Source: Novilysobacter selenitireducens
GTDB lineage: Bacteria > Pseudomonadota > Gammaproteobacteria > Xanthomonadales > Xanthomonadaceae
DNA: 53,850 nucleotides
Assembly (NCBI RefSeq): GCF_020026895.1
Contig: NZ_JAINZW010000009.1
Span: forward strand, 1 to 53,850
Reading direction: 5' to 3'
The notes under the pieces are model-generated. The model was not told the origin of the DNA, did no database searches, and worked only from the letters and a program-made list of their open reading frames with translations. Made by a program: the position numbers and the translations under genes. Shown here in pieces: positions 1 to 10,569 of this stretch (position 1 is the stretch's first letter; each line of letters opens with the position of its first letter).

Positions 1-5
1 GCGGC

Positions 6-29
6 GATCGCGGCTGAAGCCGCTCCTAC
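6..29 (-). repeat. GTAG-type REP palindrome (half of a pair, cut by window edge)
   Basis: The reverse complement starts GTAGGAGCGGCTTCAGCC, the same unit seen as inverted pairs at 10463-10539, 13955-14031, 21096-21172 and 21306-21382. The partner copy presumably lies before base 1. GTAG-headed palindromes are known in Stenotrophomonas, Xanthomonas and Pseudomonas as REP/SMAG-like elements mobilised by RAYT proteins; no RAYT gene is in this window. Confidence 0.85.
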
Positions 30-74
30 AGAGGCCACGGCGTCGCGCGCAAGGCGGCCGGCCGCCCCGCGCGC

Positions 75-80
75 GATAAT
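75..80 (+). promoter_or_regulatory. -10 box of queF, probable leaderless transcript
   Basis: GATAAT ends six bases before the queF ATG at 87. With the usual 6-7 nt from -10 to +1 the transcript would start at or next to the start codon. The same arrangement recurs at oleC (8775-8780) and ubiJ (11610-11615). No convincing -35 or Shine-Dalgarno is visible. Confidence 0.5.
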
Positions 81-86
81 CCCCGG

Positions 87-905
87 ATGGACCTCAATGC
101 CCTCCCGCTCGGTCGCCACGTCGACTACCCGAGCCACTACGACCCCGCCCTGCTGTGCCCGATCCCGCGCGCGCTGGGCCGCGATGCGATCGGCCTGGGC
201 GGCGGCGCGCTGCCCTTCATCGGCCACGACCGCTGGCACGCCTACGAGCTGAGCTGGCTGGACGCGCGCGGCAAACCCCGCGTCGCCACTGCCACGCTGG
301 CCGTGCCGGCCGACTCGCCGAACCTGGTCGAATCCAAGTCGCTCAAGCTCTACCTCAATTCGTTCAACGCCACCCGCGTGGAGAGCGACGCCGAGCTGCT
401 GTCGCGCATTGCGGCCGACGTATCGGCGGCCGCCGGGGCCCCGGTGCAGGTGGCGCTCGGACTGCCGGTGATCGACGAGGGCGACGAGGCGAGCGCCGAA
501 TCCATCGACGGGCTGGACGTCGCCATCGATCGCTACGGTCCGCCGGACGCCACGCTGCTGGCGGCCCAGGCGGACGATGTCGTCGAGGAGACGCTGTCCA
601 GCGCGCTGCTGAAGTCCAACTGCCCGGTCACCGGCCAACCCGACTGGGCGCGGGTGGTGATCGCCTACCGCGGCCCGCGCATCGACCGCGCCAGCCTGCT
701 GCGGTACCTGGTGTCGTTCCGCGACCACGCCGAGTTCCACGAGCAATGCGTGGAGCGGATCTTCGCCGACCTGGTGGCCGTGGCCCGGCCCGAACGGCTG
801 TCGGTGGAGGCGCGCTACACGCGGCGCGGCGGCCTGGACATCAACCCGTGGCGGGCCACGCCCGGCCATCCGTTGCCGGTGGCGGGGCGCGACCTGCGCC
901 AGTAG
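87..905 (+). CDS. queF: NADPH-dependent 7-cyano-7-deazaguanine reductase (long, YqcD-type)
   Basis: Cytoplasmic enzyme of queuosine biosynthesis that reduces the nitrile preQ0 to the amine preQ1 with two NADPH. The 272-aa length fits the long class of QueF (E. coli enzyme about 280 aa), in which two T-fold halves are fused. Visible hallmarks are [13 protein letters not shown] (residues 82-94), the QueF substrate-binding signature, and [11 protein letters not shown] (177-187) containing the thioimide-forming Cys179 and the general acid Asp186. The ATG at 87 is chosen because the protein begins with the expected family N-terminus and sits just after a -10 box. It stands alone, followed by a strong hairpin-T terminator at 1089-1119. 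No other queuosine gene is in the window. Confidence 0.96.
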   Translation: MDLNALPLGRHVDYPSHYDPALLCPIPRALGRDAIGLGGGALPFIGHDRWHAYELSWLDARGKPRVATATLAVPADSPNLVESKSLKLYLNSFNATRVESDAELLSRIAADVSAAAGAPVQVALGLPVIDEGDEASAESIDGLDVAIDRYGPPDATLLAAQADDVVEETLSSALLKSNCPVTGQPDWARVVIAYRGPRIDRASLLRYLVSFRDHAEFHEQCVERIFADLVAVARPERLSVEARYTRRGGLDINPWRATPGHPLPVAGRDLRQ

Positions 906-1206
906 CGCCCGTCCGTCGGGCCGCCTGCACCGCTGGCAGTTGTTGCGTGGCGTTTCACTGTTACGCGATACGGACTTAACAAACGACGTGGGAAGGTGGC
1001 CTCGTGCCCGCCGTGGGCGGTGGGCCGACCGCATCAGCCTGGCCTTGTCCGGCGCGCGGGTCATCTCTCCAGTACGACTCTCCAAGATGGGCGCGACGCA
1101 GGTCGCGCCCAATTTTTTTGTCCGGCAGGCGTCGTCCGGCACACCCGGAAAACCCGGCGCCCGCCGCTTGCGACTACCATGCCGGTCCCCCACGCGTGAT
1201 ACCGCC
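906..1206. other. Intergenic region between queF and the YecA-like gene
   Basis: Contains no convincing gene; the short frames here lack a start context or family resemblance. The only clear element is the intrinsic terminator at 1089-1119. TACCAT at 1175-1180 is a possible weak -10 box for the following gene. Confidence 0.6.
1089..1119 (+). terminator. Rho-independent terminator
   Basis: Perfect 9-bp stem GGGCGCGAC / GTCGCGCCC (1089-1097 with 1102-1110), 4-nt loop, then AATTTTTTT. It ends the queF side and insulates the next gene. Confidence 0.85.
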
Positions 1207-1911
<705 letters not shown>

Positions 1912-1981
1912 GGTGATGCGGCGCGATCCTCCCTTCCTCCCTCTCGCCGTTGGGAAGGTGGGAGCGGGGAGGGCGCCTTGA

Positions 1982-4369
<2,388 letters not shown>

Positions 4370-4673
4370 CGAAGCGCGGGATTCGCCGGACTCGGAAAAA
4401 CCGACGGGCCTTTGCTCCCTCCCCTGCGCGCAGGGGAGGGCTGGGGAGGGGTGCTCTGCGCCCGCAAGATCCAGCGTCCCAAAGAGCCGCGAGGCATTGA
4501 GATACGTCGTCAAAGACCAGTGCCACTGGCTGCTGCGTGTCTGCCGCTCCGGCTCGACGTAGGACCGGGTAGAAGCCCTTACTTCGATCGGTAGCGAGGG
4601 GCAACGGCGACAGAGCACCCCACCCCAACCCTCCCCTGCCAGCAGGGGAGGGGGCATTGGCATTCGCCGCTAT
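4370..4673. other. Intergenic region with large inverted repeat between icd and the unknown minus-strand gene
   Basis: Both flanking genes end here (convergent). It contains two G-run palindromes (4417-4440 and 4629-4652) that are also the outer parts of a 26-base inverted repeat (4433-4458 against 4611-4636, 24 of 26 matching). No gene is supported between them. Confidence 0.7.
4417..4652. repeat. Inverted pair of CCCTCCCCTG palindromes
   Basis: The left copy is a 10-bp perfect hairpin CCCTCCCCTG / CAGGGGAGGG (4417-4440) and the right copy an 11-bp hairpin (4629-4652). Their inner flanks (4433-4458 and 4611-4636) pair with each other over 26 bases with two mismatches. This is a paired, REP-like intergenic unit unrelated to the GTAG class, and it may act as a bidirectional terminator. 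Confidence 0.75.
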
Positions 4674-5069
4674 CTAGCCGCACCCGCACGCCTGCGCCTG
4701 CGGCGCGACGCACTCCGCGACGCGCCCGCCAAAGGCCCGCAGCGACGCCACGCGGTTGCCGAAGGCGTGGTCGAACCAATCGCGCTCCTCGGGCAGGCCC
4801 AGGGTCGAGACGCCATCCCCGGCCGCGGCCAGCGGGAACCAGCCGCCGGTAGGCCGTGCGGCGGGTGCCGGGCCGCGCCGCCAGGCGGTGCCGGCCGGGG
4901 CCGGGCAGTCGTCGTCCGCGGGCGCGTCGATGGTGCTCGGATGCGCATCGCTGCTCGTGGTCACGGGCGCGCTCGAAGCGGAGCCCCGGGAGGCGGACGC
5001 GGTCGACGCCAGGTCGCCCGGGTGGGTCACGTAACCGTGGAGGAACAGCAGGTCCTTGTAGATGCTCAT
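4674..5069 (-). CDS. Small hypothetical protein divergent from a LysR regulator
   Basis: A 131-aa protein I do not recognise. The N-terminus MSIYKDLLFLHGYVTHPGDLA is hydrophobic but too short to be a clear membrane segment. The middle is rich in Ala, Pro, Asp and Ser and looks disordered. The C-terminal half (WFDHAFGNRVASLRAFGG) looks folded, and it ends with three cysteines (CVAPQAQACGCG). The ATG at 5069 has GGAGACCGCC upstream as a possible ribosome site. It is divergent from the LysR gene at 5211 with an inverted-repeat operator between them, so it is the probable regulatory target. The function cannot be inferred. Confidence 0.7.
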   Translation of the reverse strand: MSIYKDLLFLHGYVTHPGDLASTASASRGSASSAPVTTSSDAHPSTIDAPADDDCPAPAGTAWRRGPAPAARPTGGWFPLAAAGDGVSTLGLPEERDWFDHAFGNRVASLRAFGGRVAECVAPQAQACGCG

Positions 5070-5161
5070 GGCGGTCTCCGGTGGGGGCGTTACTGGACGC
5101 CTTGTTGACGGAGGCACAACATAGGCGCACCGCATCCACTGAAAAAGCGACGCTTTTGCAA

Positions 5162-5190
5162 GCCTGGCTTGAAATTCGTTCAAGTCAGGC
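5162..5190. promoter_or_regulatory. Probable LysR-type operator (12-bp inverted repeat)
   Basis: Arms GCCTGGCTTGAA (5162-5173) and TTCAAGTCAGGC (5179-5190) match at 11 of 12 positions around a 5-bp AATTCG-type centre. It lies 21 bases before the LysR ATG and 92 bases before the divergent unknown gene, as expected for an autoregulated LysR site. Confidence 0.7.
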
Positions 5191-5210
5191 GGGCCGCACC
5201 GAGGTCTGAC

Positions 5211-6128
5211 ATGAGCCGCCCACCGCTCCACGCCCTGCTCGGATTCGTCGCCGCCGCGCGCGCCGGCAACCTGACCCGGGCCGCCGAATCCCAGCACCTC
5301 ACCGTCAGCGCGCTCAGCCACCAGATCCATGGCCTGGAGGAGCGGCTGGGCCGCCAGCTGTTCGATCGCGGGCCGCGTGGCGTGCGCCTCACCGCGGAAG
5401 GCGAGCGCCTGCTCTCGCGCGTCGGCCCCCACCTGGACGCGCTCGACCAGGCGCTGCGCCCGTACGGGCCGCGGCACGACGAAATCCTCACTCTCAGCAC
5501 GACCCCCTCGATGGCGTCGGCGTGGCTGGTGCCGCGCCTCGGCGGATTCCTCGCCGCGCATCCGCAGCTGGAGATCAACCTGCAGTCGGCGGCGTCGCTG
5601 GTGGACTTCGAACGCGACCGCGACGTCGATGCCGCCCTGCGCATCGGTCGCGGCACGTGGCCCGGCGTCATCAGCGAACCGCTGTTCGACGAGTGGGTGG
5701 CGCCGGTCGCAAGCCCCGCCCTGGTGGAGCGCATGGGCGGCCTGCCCGGCGACGGCGAGCTGCACCGCTGGCCGTTGCTGGGCGACCCGGACCGCGAGTG
5801 GGACGCGTGGTTCGCCGCCCACGGCGGCCGCCCGCCGGAGCGCTACGTCGCCTACTTCGACGACTCCGAGGCCCTGCACCGCGGCGCGGCGGCGGGCGTC
5901 GGCGTCGCGCTGGGCAAGCTCACCCGCGTGCGCCTGCTGGTGGAAGCCGGCCAGCTGGTGTTGCTGACCGGCAAGCGCCTGCGCACCGGCTACGGGCACT
6001 ACCTGGTGTACCCGCCGCGGTCGGCCGACCACGCCGGGCTGCACGCGCTGCGCAGCTGGCTGCTGGAACAGGCGGCCGACTACACCGCCGCCGATGTCGG
6101 CACCGATGCCGGCGGCGAAGGAAGGTGA
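5211..6128 (+). CDS. LysR-family transcriptional regulator (GcvA-like)
   Basis: A 305-aa DNA-binding regulator. The N-terminal winged helix-turn-helix spans about residues 5-62 (AAESQHLTVSALSHQIHGLE as recognition region, then RLGRQLFDR), typical of the GcvA/AmpR branch. The remainder (about 90-295) is a periplasmic-binding-protein-like effector domain containing STTPSMASAWLVPRL and DAALRIGRG. The ATG at 5211 is chosen because an upstream in-frame start at 5169 would overlap the operator. The co-inducer is unknown. The adjacent divergent gene at 4674-5069 is the likeliest target, and the next gene downstream (methyltransferase, 68-bp gap) is probably a separate unit. Confidence 0.9.
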   Translation: MSRPPLHALLGFVAAARAGNLTRAAESQHLTVSALSHQIHGLEERLGRQLFDRGPRGVRLTAEGERLLSRVGPHLDALDQALRPYGPRHDEILTLSTTPSMASAWLVPRLGGFLAAHPQLEINLQSAASLVDFERDRDVDAALRIGRGTWPGVISEPLFDEWVAPVASPALVERMGGLPGDGELHRWPLLGDPDREWDAWFAAHGGRPPERYVAYFDDSEALHRGAAAGVGVALGKLTRVRLLVEAGQLVLLTGKRLRTGYGHYLVYPPRSADHAGLHALRSWLLEQAADYTAADVGTDAGGEGR

Positions 6129-6196
6129 TACACCGCCCGACGCGCGCGCGCCGGGTACCATCGGGCCCCTCGACCCGCCCTGACTGGAGTGACGCC

Positions 6197-7066
6197 ATGC
6201 TTCGCACCGCACTGCTCGCCACCGCCCTGACCGTATCGCTCGGCGCCTGCACCACGTCGTCCGGCGTCATGAACGAGGCCACCGAAGCGGTCGGTGGGGT
6301 GATCGACGGCGCCGTCGCCGAGGCCCGCCTGGCGGCCGCCGTGTCCGGCCCGTGGCGCAACCCCGACAACGTCGCGCGCGACGGCTACCGCCACCCGGGC
6401 GAGACGCTGCAGTTCTTCGGCGTGATGCCCGACGACACGGTCATCGAGATCACCCCCGGTGGCGGCTGGTATGCCGAGATCCTCGCCCCCTACCTGCGCG
6501 AGGACGGCCAGTACGTCGCCGCCGTAGTCGACCCGATGGCGCTGCCGGAAGGCCGCGGCCGCGACTACCAGGCCAACAGCAAGGCCGGGCTTGAGACACT
6601 GTTCGCCGGTTCGGCCGCGCAGTACGACCGCGCGCGCATCGTCGCCTTCGACCCGGCCAACCCGGTGTTCGGCGCCGCCGGTTCGGCCGATGCCGTGCTG
6701 ACCTTCCGCAACGTGCACAACTGGCGGTCCAACGGCCAGGCCGAGGGCATGTTCCAGGGCTTCTTCGACGTGCTCAAGCCCGGTGGCGTGCTCGGCGTGG
6801 TCGAGCACCGCGCCGCCGCCGACGTGCCGGCCGACGACCGCAGCGGCTACGTCGGCCAGGCGCAGGTGGTGGCGATGGCGCAGGCCGCCGGCTTCGTGCT
6901 GGACGCCACCAGCGAGGTCAACGCCAACCCGCGCGATACCAAGAACCACCCCAACGGGGTGTGGACGCTGCCGCCGGGCAACCGCCACGAGGACACCGAC
7001 CGCGCGAAGTACCAGGCGATCGGCGAATCCGACCGCATGACGCTGCGGTTCCGCAAGCCGGAATAA
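6197..7066 (+). CDS. Predicted lipoprotein of the class I SAM methyltransferase fold
   Basis: A 289-aa protein. Residues 1-18 form a lipoprotein signal peptide with lipobox LGAC, so Cys18 is the likely lipidated residue. The mature part begins with GETLQFFGVMPDDTVIEITPGGGWYAEIL, where VIEITPGGGWY is a motif I-like SAM-binding loop, and continues with FRNVHNWRSNG and FDVLKPGGVLGVVEH (motif post-I region and the PGG turn). Such exported methyltransferase-fold proteins are known as a conserved family of unknown substrate, and it is unclear how SAM would be available outside the cytoplasm. Shine-Dalgarno CTGGAG precedes the ATG at 6197. A GTAG-type palindrome with a T8 tract (7079-7119) terminates it. 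Confidence 0.85.
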   Translation: MLRTALLATALTVSLGACTTSSGVMNEATEAVGGVIDGAVAEARLAAAVSGPWRNPDNVARDGYRHPGETLQFFGVMPDDTVIEITPGGGWYAEILAPYLREDGQYVAAVVDPMALPEGRGRDYQANSKAGLETLFAGSAAQYDRARIVAFDPANPVFGAAGSADAVLTFRNVHNWRSNGQAEGMFQGFFDVLKPGGVLGVVEHRAAADVPADDRSGYVGQAQVVAMAQAAGFVLDATSEVNANPRDTKNHPNGVWTLPPGNRHEDTDRAKYQAIGESDRMTLRFRKPE

Positions 7067-7078
7067 AGGGCGAGTCTT

Positions 7079-7119
7079 GTAGCCCGGGTAAGGCCGAAGG
7101 CCGCACCCGGGTTTTTTTT
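7079..7119 (+). terminator. Terminator formed by a GTAG-type palindrome
   Basis: A nested hairpin (CCCGGGT...ACCCGGG outside, GGCC-GAA-GGCC inside, 7082-7111) is followed directly by eight T residues (7112-7119), 12 bases after the methyltransferase stop codon. Confidence 0.8.
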
Positions 7120-7177
7120 GTCCACGCCTGCTGGTATCACCGACCCCGGGTGCGGCCTTTGGCCTTACCCGGGCTAC
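7079..7177. repeat. GTAG-headed REP pair, CCCGGG subtype
   Basis: Left unit GTAGCCCGGGTAAGG... (7079-7111) and right unit, inverted, ending CCTTACCCGGGCTAC (7145-7177), separated by 33 bp. The stem differs from the other REPs in the window but shares the GTAG head and paired inverted layout. Confidence 0.85.
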
Positions 7178-7203
7178 GGTCGCGGCGCGCCCCGTCGCGA
7201 TGC

Positions 7204-7209
7204 ACCACA
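7204..7209 (+). promoter_or_regulatory. Candidate -10 box for oleB
   Basis: CACAAT, 29 bases before the oleB ATG (7239), immediately after the REP pair. Confidence 0.4.
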
Positions 7210-7238
7210 ATGCGCGCCCCTGACGCGTGCGCCACCCG

Positions 7239-8138
7239 ATGACCGATACCTACCCCGACTACCCCTTCTCCCCGCAGCGCTTCGACGTCCGCCCCGGCAT
7301 CGCGATGTCGTACCTGGACGAAGGCCCGTCGGATGGCGAGGTGGTGGTGATGCTGCACGGCAATCCGTCGTGGAGCTTCTACTGGCGGCACCTGGTCCTC
7401 GGGCTGCGTGACCGCTACCGCTGCATCGTCCCCGACCACGTCGGCATGGGCCTGTCGGACCGGCCGGATGACGCGGACTACGACTACACCCTGCAGTCGC
7501 GCGTCGACGACCTCGATGCCCTGCTCGGGCACCTGGGCATCGGCGGCCCGGTGACGCTGGCGGTGCACGACTGGGGCGGCATGGTCGGCTTCGGCTGGGC
7601 ATTGCGCGATCCGTCACGCGTGCGCCGCCTGGTGGTGCTCAACACCGCCGCATTCCCGCTGCCGGCCGACAAGCCGATGCCATGGCAGCTGTCGTTGGGA
7701 CGCGACTCGCGCATCGGCGGCTTACTGATCCGCGCCTTCAACCTGTTTGCGCGCGGCGCGGCGTGGACAGGCACCGAGCGGTCGCTGCCACGCGACGTGC
7801 GCCGCGCCTACATCGCGCCTTACACCGGCTGGCGCAACGCGATCAGCACCCTGCGCTTCATGCAGGACATCCCGCTGGGCGAGGGCGACCGTGCGTGGCC
7901 GCTGCTGGCCGAATCCGCGCGCGTGCTGCCGCAGTACGCCGACCGCCCGGTTTTCATCGGCTGGGGCCTGCGCGACTTCGTGTTCGACCGCCACTTCCTC
8001 GACGGCTTCACCCGCGCGCTGCCGCAGGCGCAGGTGCACGCGTTCGAGGATGCCAACCACTACGTGCTGGAAGACAAGCACGAGGTGCTGGTGCCGGCGA
8101 TCCGCGCGTTCCTGGATGCGAACCCGCTACCGCGTTGA
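7239..8138 (+). CDS. oleB: OleB, beta-lactone decarboxylase of olefin biosynthesis (haloalkane dehalogenase fold)
   Basis: A 299-aa alpha/beta hydrolase. HGNPSW (40-45) is the oxyanion-hole loop, VHDWGG (109-114) carries the nucleophile Asp111, and ANHYVLED contains the catalytic His274. An Asp nucleophile marks the haloalkane dehalogenase branch, which includes OleB, the enzyme that decarboxylates cis-beta-lactones to long-chain cis-olefins. The OleB assignment rests on the neighbours oleC and oleD; from the sequence alone it could be called a dehalogenase. The ATG at 7239 is preferred; an in-frame GTG at 7227 would add four residues. A REP pair follows at 8146-8214. Confidence 0.9.
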   Translation: MTDTYPDYPFSPQRFDVRPGIAMSYLDEGPSDGEVVVMLHGNPSWSFYWRHLVLGLRDRYRCIVPDHVGMGLSDRPDDADYDYTLQSRVDDLDALLGHLGIGGPVTLAVHDWGGMVGFGWALRDPSRVRRLVVLNTAAFPLPADKPMPWQLSLGRDSRIGGLLIRAFNLFARGAAWTGTERSLPRDVRRAYIAPYTGWRNAISTLRFMQDIPLGEGDRAWPLLAESARVLPQYADRPVFIGWGLRDFVFDRHFLDGFTRALPQAQVHAFEDANHYVLEDKHEVLVPAIRAFLDANPLPR

Positions 8139-8145
8139 GCCCCAT

Positions 8146-8214
8146 GCAGGAGCGACGTAAGTCGCGACCGCGATCTCCGGGGGGCTGCGAAGGTCGCGAC
8201 TTACGTCGCTCCTA
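8146..8214. repeat. GTAG-type REP pair, GCGACGTAAGTCGC subtype
   Basis: The left unit GCAGGAGCGACGTAAGTCGC (one change in the GTAG head) and an inverted right unit ending GTCGCTCCTAA lie between the ends of oleB and the YkgJ-like gene. The stem is a base-pair-compensated variant of the GCGGC...GCCGC subtype. Confidence 0.8.
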
Positions 8215-8229
8215 AGCGTTCTGTGGCCA

Positions 8230-8679
8230 TCACTCCGGCAACGGATTGCGCACCGCCTCCGGCACCCCGGCCCAGTCGCCCGGCGTCAACGCCGGCAACC
8301 CGTGCGCCAAACGTGCCTTGTCGCACTGCGCGCTGGCCGCGCCGAACTCCCACGACGCCGGCACCGCCGCGCACACCGACGGGCGCCGGTCGTGGATGCC
8401 GCAGCGCGAATACACCCCGATCTGCGCATCCAGCGCCACGCACCGCGGCGCGGCCTGCGAGGTGCCGCGCATCACGCGCTCGTGGCTGCGCAGCGGTTCG
8501 GTGAGTCCGATCGGCACCGCGCCGCCCATGCCGGGCTCGGCCTCGGACCAGTGGAAGCTGACGCGGAAATGCGCGCAGCACGCGCCGCACGACAGGCACG
8601 GGTGCGACGCGGCAACGGCAGGCGCGACCAGGTTCGGCGCCACGGGGCGGGGATCGGGGTACACGAGGGGTGCTCGCAC
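8230..8679 (-). CDS. YkgJ/UPF0153-type zinc- or iron-chelating Cys-cluster protein
   Basis: A 149-aa protein with the family signature CLSCGACC (CxxCxxCC) about residues 28-35, followed by RCGIHDRRPSVC, where further Cys residues complete the cluster. Family members are small cytoplasmic proteins thought to chelate a metal; no reaction is established. The frame is open to 8763, but that longer form would reach the oleC promoter. I take the GTG at 8679, giving VRAPLVYPDPRP before the cluster; the start remains uncertain. It lies on the opposite strand between oleB and oleC and is convergent with oleB. This splits the olefin genes into two transcription units. No reason to link it to olefin synthesis is visible. 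Confidence 0.8.
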   Translation of the reverse strand: MRAPLVYPDPRPVAPNLVAPAVAASHPCLSCGACCAHFRVSFHWSEAEPGMGGAVPIGLTEPLRSHERVMRGTSQAAPRCVALDAQIGVYSRCGIHDRRPSVCAAVPASWEFGAASAQCDKARLAHGLPALTPGDWAGVPEAVRNPLPE

Positions 8680-8774
8680 GGGCCGGGCCGCCGGGTGGCT
8701 GGCGCTGGACGGTCGCGGGATTCTGGGGATTCCGTAGCCGCGCGCAAGTGCCGGCACCTGCACGGTTCAGCGGC

Positions 8775-8780
8775 GACAAT
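8775..8780 (+). promoter_or_regulatory. -10 box of oleC, probable leaderless transcript
   Basis: GACAAT ends six bases before the oleC ATG at 8787, leaving no room for a ribosome-binding site. The layout is identical to queF and ubiJ. Confidence 0.5.
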
Positions 8781-8786
8781 ACGGCG

Positions 8787-10448
8787 ATGACCGCTTCGCC
8801 CGACGCCACGCCCTGCAACATCGCCGCCGCGCTGCCGCGGCTGGCCGCCGCCCACCCCGGACAGGTCGCGCTGCGCTGCCCCGGCGGCCGCGGTCCGCGT
8901 GGCATGGCGCGCTACGACCAGGTGCTGACCTACGCCCAGCTCGATGCGCGCAGCGACGCGATTGCATCGGGCCTGGCACGCCACGGCATCACCCGGGGGA
9001 CCCGCACCGTGGTGATGGTGCGGCCGTCGCCCGAGTTCTTCCTGCTGATGTTCGCGCTGTTCAAGGCCGGCGCGGTGCCGGTGCTGGTCGACCCCGGCAT
9101 CGACAAGCGCGCGCTGCGCCAGTGCCTGGACGAGGCCAGGGCCGAGGCGTTCATCGGCATCCCGCTGGCACACGCCGCGCGCGCGCTGCTGGGCTGGGCG
9201 CGTTCGGCGCGCGTGCGGATCACCACCGGTACCCGGCCATGGCTGGCCGACGGCACGCTCGCGCGCGTCGAGGCCGACGGCGCTGGCGCCGGCCCGCAAC
9301 TGGCCGCCACCGCGCCCGACGACATCGCCGCGATCCTGTTCACCAGCGGCTCGACCGGCGTCCCCAAGGGCGTGGTGTACCGCCACCGCCACTTCGTCGC
9401 GCAGGTCGACATGCTGCGCGACGCCTTCGATATCCAGGCGGGCGGCGTCGACCTGCCGACCTTCCCGCCGTTCGCGTTGTTCGACCCGGCACTGGGCGTG
9501 ACTTCGGTGATCCCCGACATGGACCCGACGCGCCCGGCGCGCGCCGACCCCCGCAAGCTGCACGATGCGATCGCGCGTTACGGTGTCGACCAGCTGTTCG
9601 GCTCACCCGCGCTGATGGCGGTGCTGGCCGCGCACGGACAGCCGCTGCCGACGCTGCGCCGCGTGACCTCGGCCGGCGCTCCGGTCCCGGCGGACGTGGT
9701 CGCGCGCATGCGCGAACTGCTGCCGGAGGACGCCTCGTTCTGGACCCCCTACGGCGCCACCGAATGCCTGCCCGTCGCGGTGATAGAAGCGCGCGAACTG
9801 CAGGCCACGCGTACGGCCACCGAAGCCGGCGCCGGCACCTGCGTCGGCCGCGCGGTCGCGCCGAACGTGGTGCGGATCATCGCCATCACCGACGACGCCA
9901 TACCGACGTGGGTGGACGCGCGGGAACTGCCCGCCGGGCAGGTCGGCGAGATCACCGTCGCCGGCCCCACCGCCACCGACACATATTTCAACCGCGACGC
10001 GCAGACACGGCTGGCCAAGATCGTCGAGCCGCTGCCCGACGGCACCCGGCGCGTCGTGCACCGCATGGGCGACGTGGGTTACGTCGATGCCGACGGTCGA
10101 CTGTGGTTCTGCGGCCGCAAATCGCACCGCGTCGAAACGGCGACCGGGTCGCTCTACACCGAACAGGTCGAACCCCTGTTCAACGTGCATCCCAACGTGC
10201 GCCGCACCGCACTGGTCGGCACGGGTGCGCGCGGCGCGCAGGTGCCGGTGCTGTGCGTGGAGCTCGCGCCCGGCGCCTCGCGCAGGGACTGGCCGCGCAT
10301 CGAAGCCGAGTTGCGCGCGCTGGGCCGCGGCCACGTGCACACCGCCGGCATCGACCGCTTCCTGCGCCACCCCGGGTTCCCGGTCGACATCCGCCACAAC
10401 GCGAAGATCGGTCGGGAAAAGCTCGCGGCCTGGGCGGCCCGGCAATGA
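8787..10448 (+). CDS. oleC: OleC, beta-lactone synthetase (AMP-forming ligase family)
   Basis: A 553-aa adenylate-forming enzyme. The nucleotide-binding loop LFTSGSTGVPKGVV spans 184-197, and later motifs PYGATE and HRMGDVGYVDADGRLWFCGR match the A5 and A7 regions of acyl-CoA synthetase-like enzymes. In the ole pathway, OleC converts beta-hydroxy acids to cis-beta-lactones with ATP. The OleC assignment rests on the neighbours oleB and oleD and on the family-typical N-terminus CNIAAALPRLAAAHP. The frame continues upstream to 8670, but the ATG at 8787 with its -10 box is preferred. A REP pair (10463-10539) fills the gap to oleD. Confidence 0.92.
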   Translation: MTASPDATPCNIAAALPRLAAAHPGQVALRCPGGRGPRGMARYDQVLTYAQLDARSDAIASGLARHGITRGTRTVVMVRPSPEFFLLMFALFKAGAVPVLVDPGIDKRALRQCLDEARAEAFIGIPLAHAARALLGWARSARVRITTGTRPWLADGTLARVEADGAGAGPQLAATAPDDIAAILFTSGSTGVPKGVVYRHRHFVAQVDMLRDAFDIQAGGVDLPTFPPFALFDPALGVTSVIPDMDPTRPARADPRKLHDAIARYGVDQLFGSPALMAVLAAHGQPLPTLRRVTSAGAPVPADVVARMRELLPEDASFWTPYGATECLPVAVIEARELQATRTATEAGAGTCVGRAVAPNVVRIIAITDDAIPTWVDARELPAGQVGEITVAGPTATDTYFNRDAQTRLAKIVEPLPDGTRRVVHRMGDVGYVDADGRLWFCGRKSHRVETATGSLYTEQVEPLFNVHPNVRRTALVGTGARGAQVPVLCVELAPGASRRDWPRIEAELRALGRGHVHTAGIDRFLRHPGFPVDIRHNAKIGREKLAAWAARQ

Positions 10449-10462
10449 GCACCGCATCCTCT

Positions 10463-10539
10463 GTAGGAGCGGCTTCAGCCGCGATCGTGGAAACGGCAGG
10501 GCGACGGTGGCGACCGATCGCGGCTGAAGCCGCTCCTAC
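10463..10539. repeat. GTAG-type REP pair between oleC and oleD
   Basis: GTAGGAGCGGCTTCAGCC forward at 10463 and its inverted copy ending at 10539, with a variable spacer of about 30 bp. It occupies nearly the whole 121-bp gap, so it may limit read-through from oleC into oleD or stabilise the oleC mRNA end. Confidence 0.9.
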
Positions 10540-10569
10540 AGGTGCACCGCACGGCATGGAGAGTCCCAG

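Noticed and set aside
7239-8138. Annotation as haloalkane dehalogenase
   Set aside because: The catalytic Asp is compatible, but the adjacent oleC and oleD make the beta-lactone decarboxylase OleB more likely.
8679-8763. Extension of the YkgJ-like gene to a GTG at 8763
   Set aside because: It would run close to the oleC -10 box and adds a basic low-complexity stretch before the Cys cluster.
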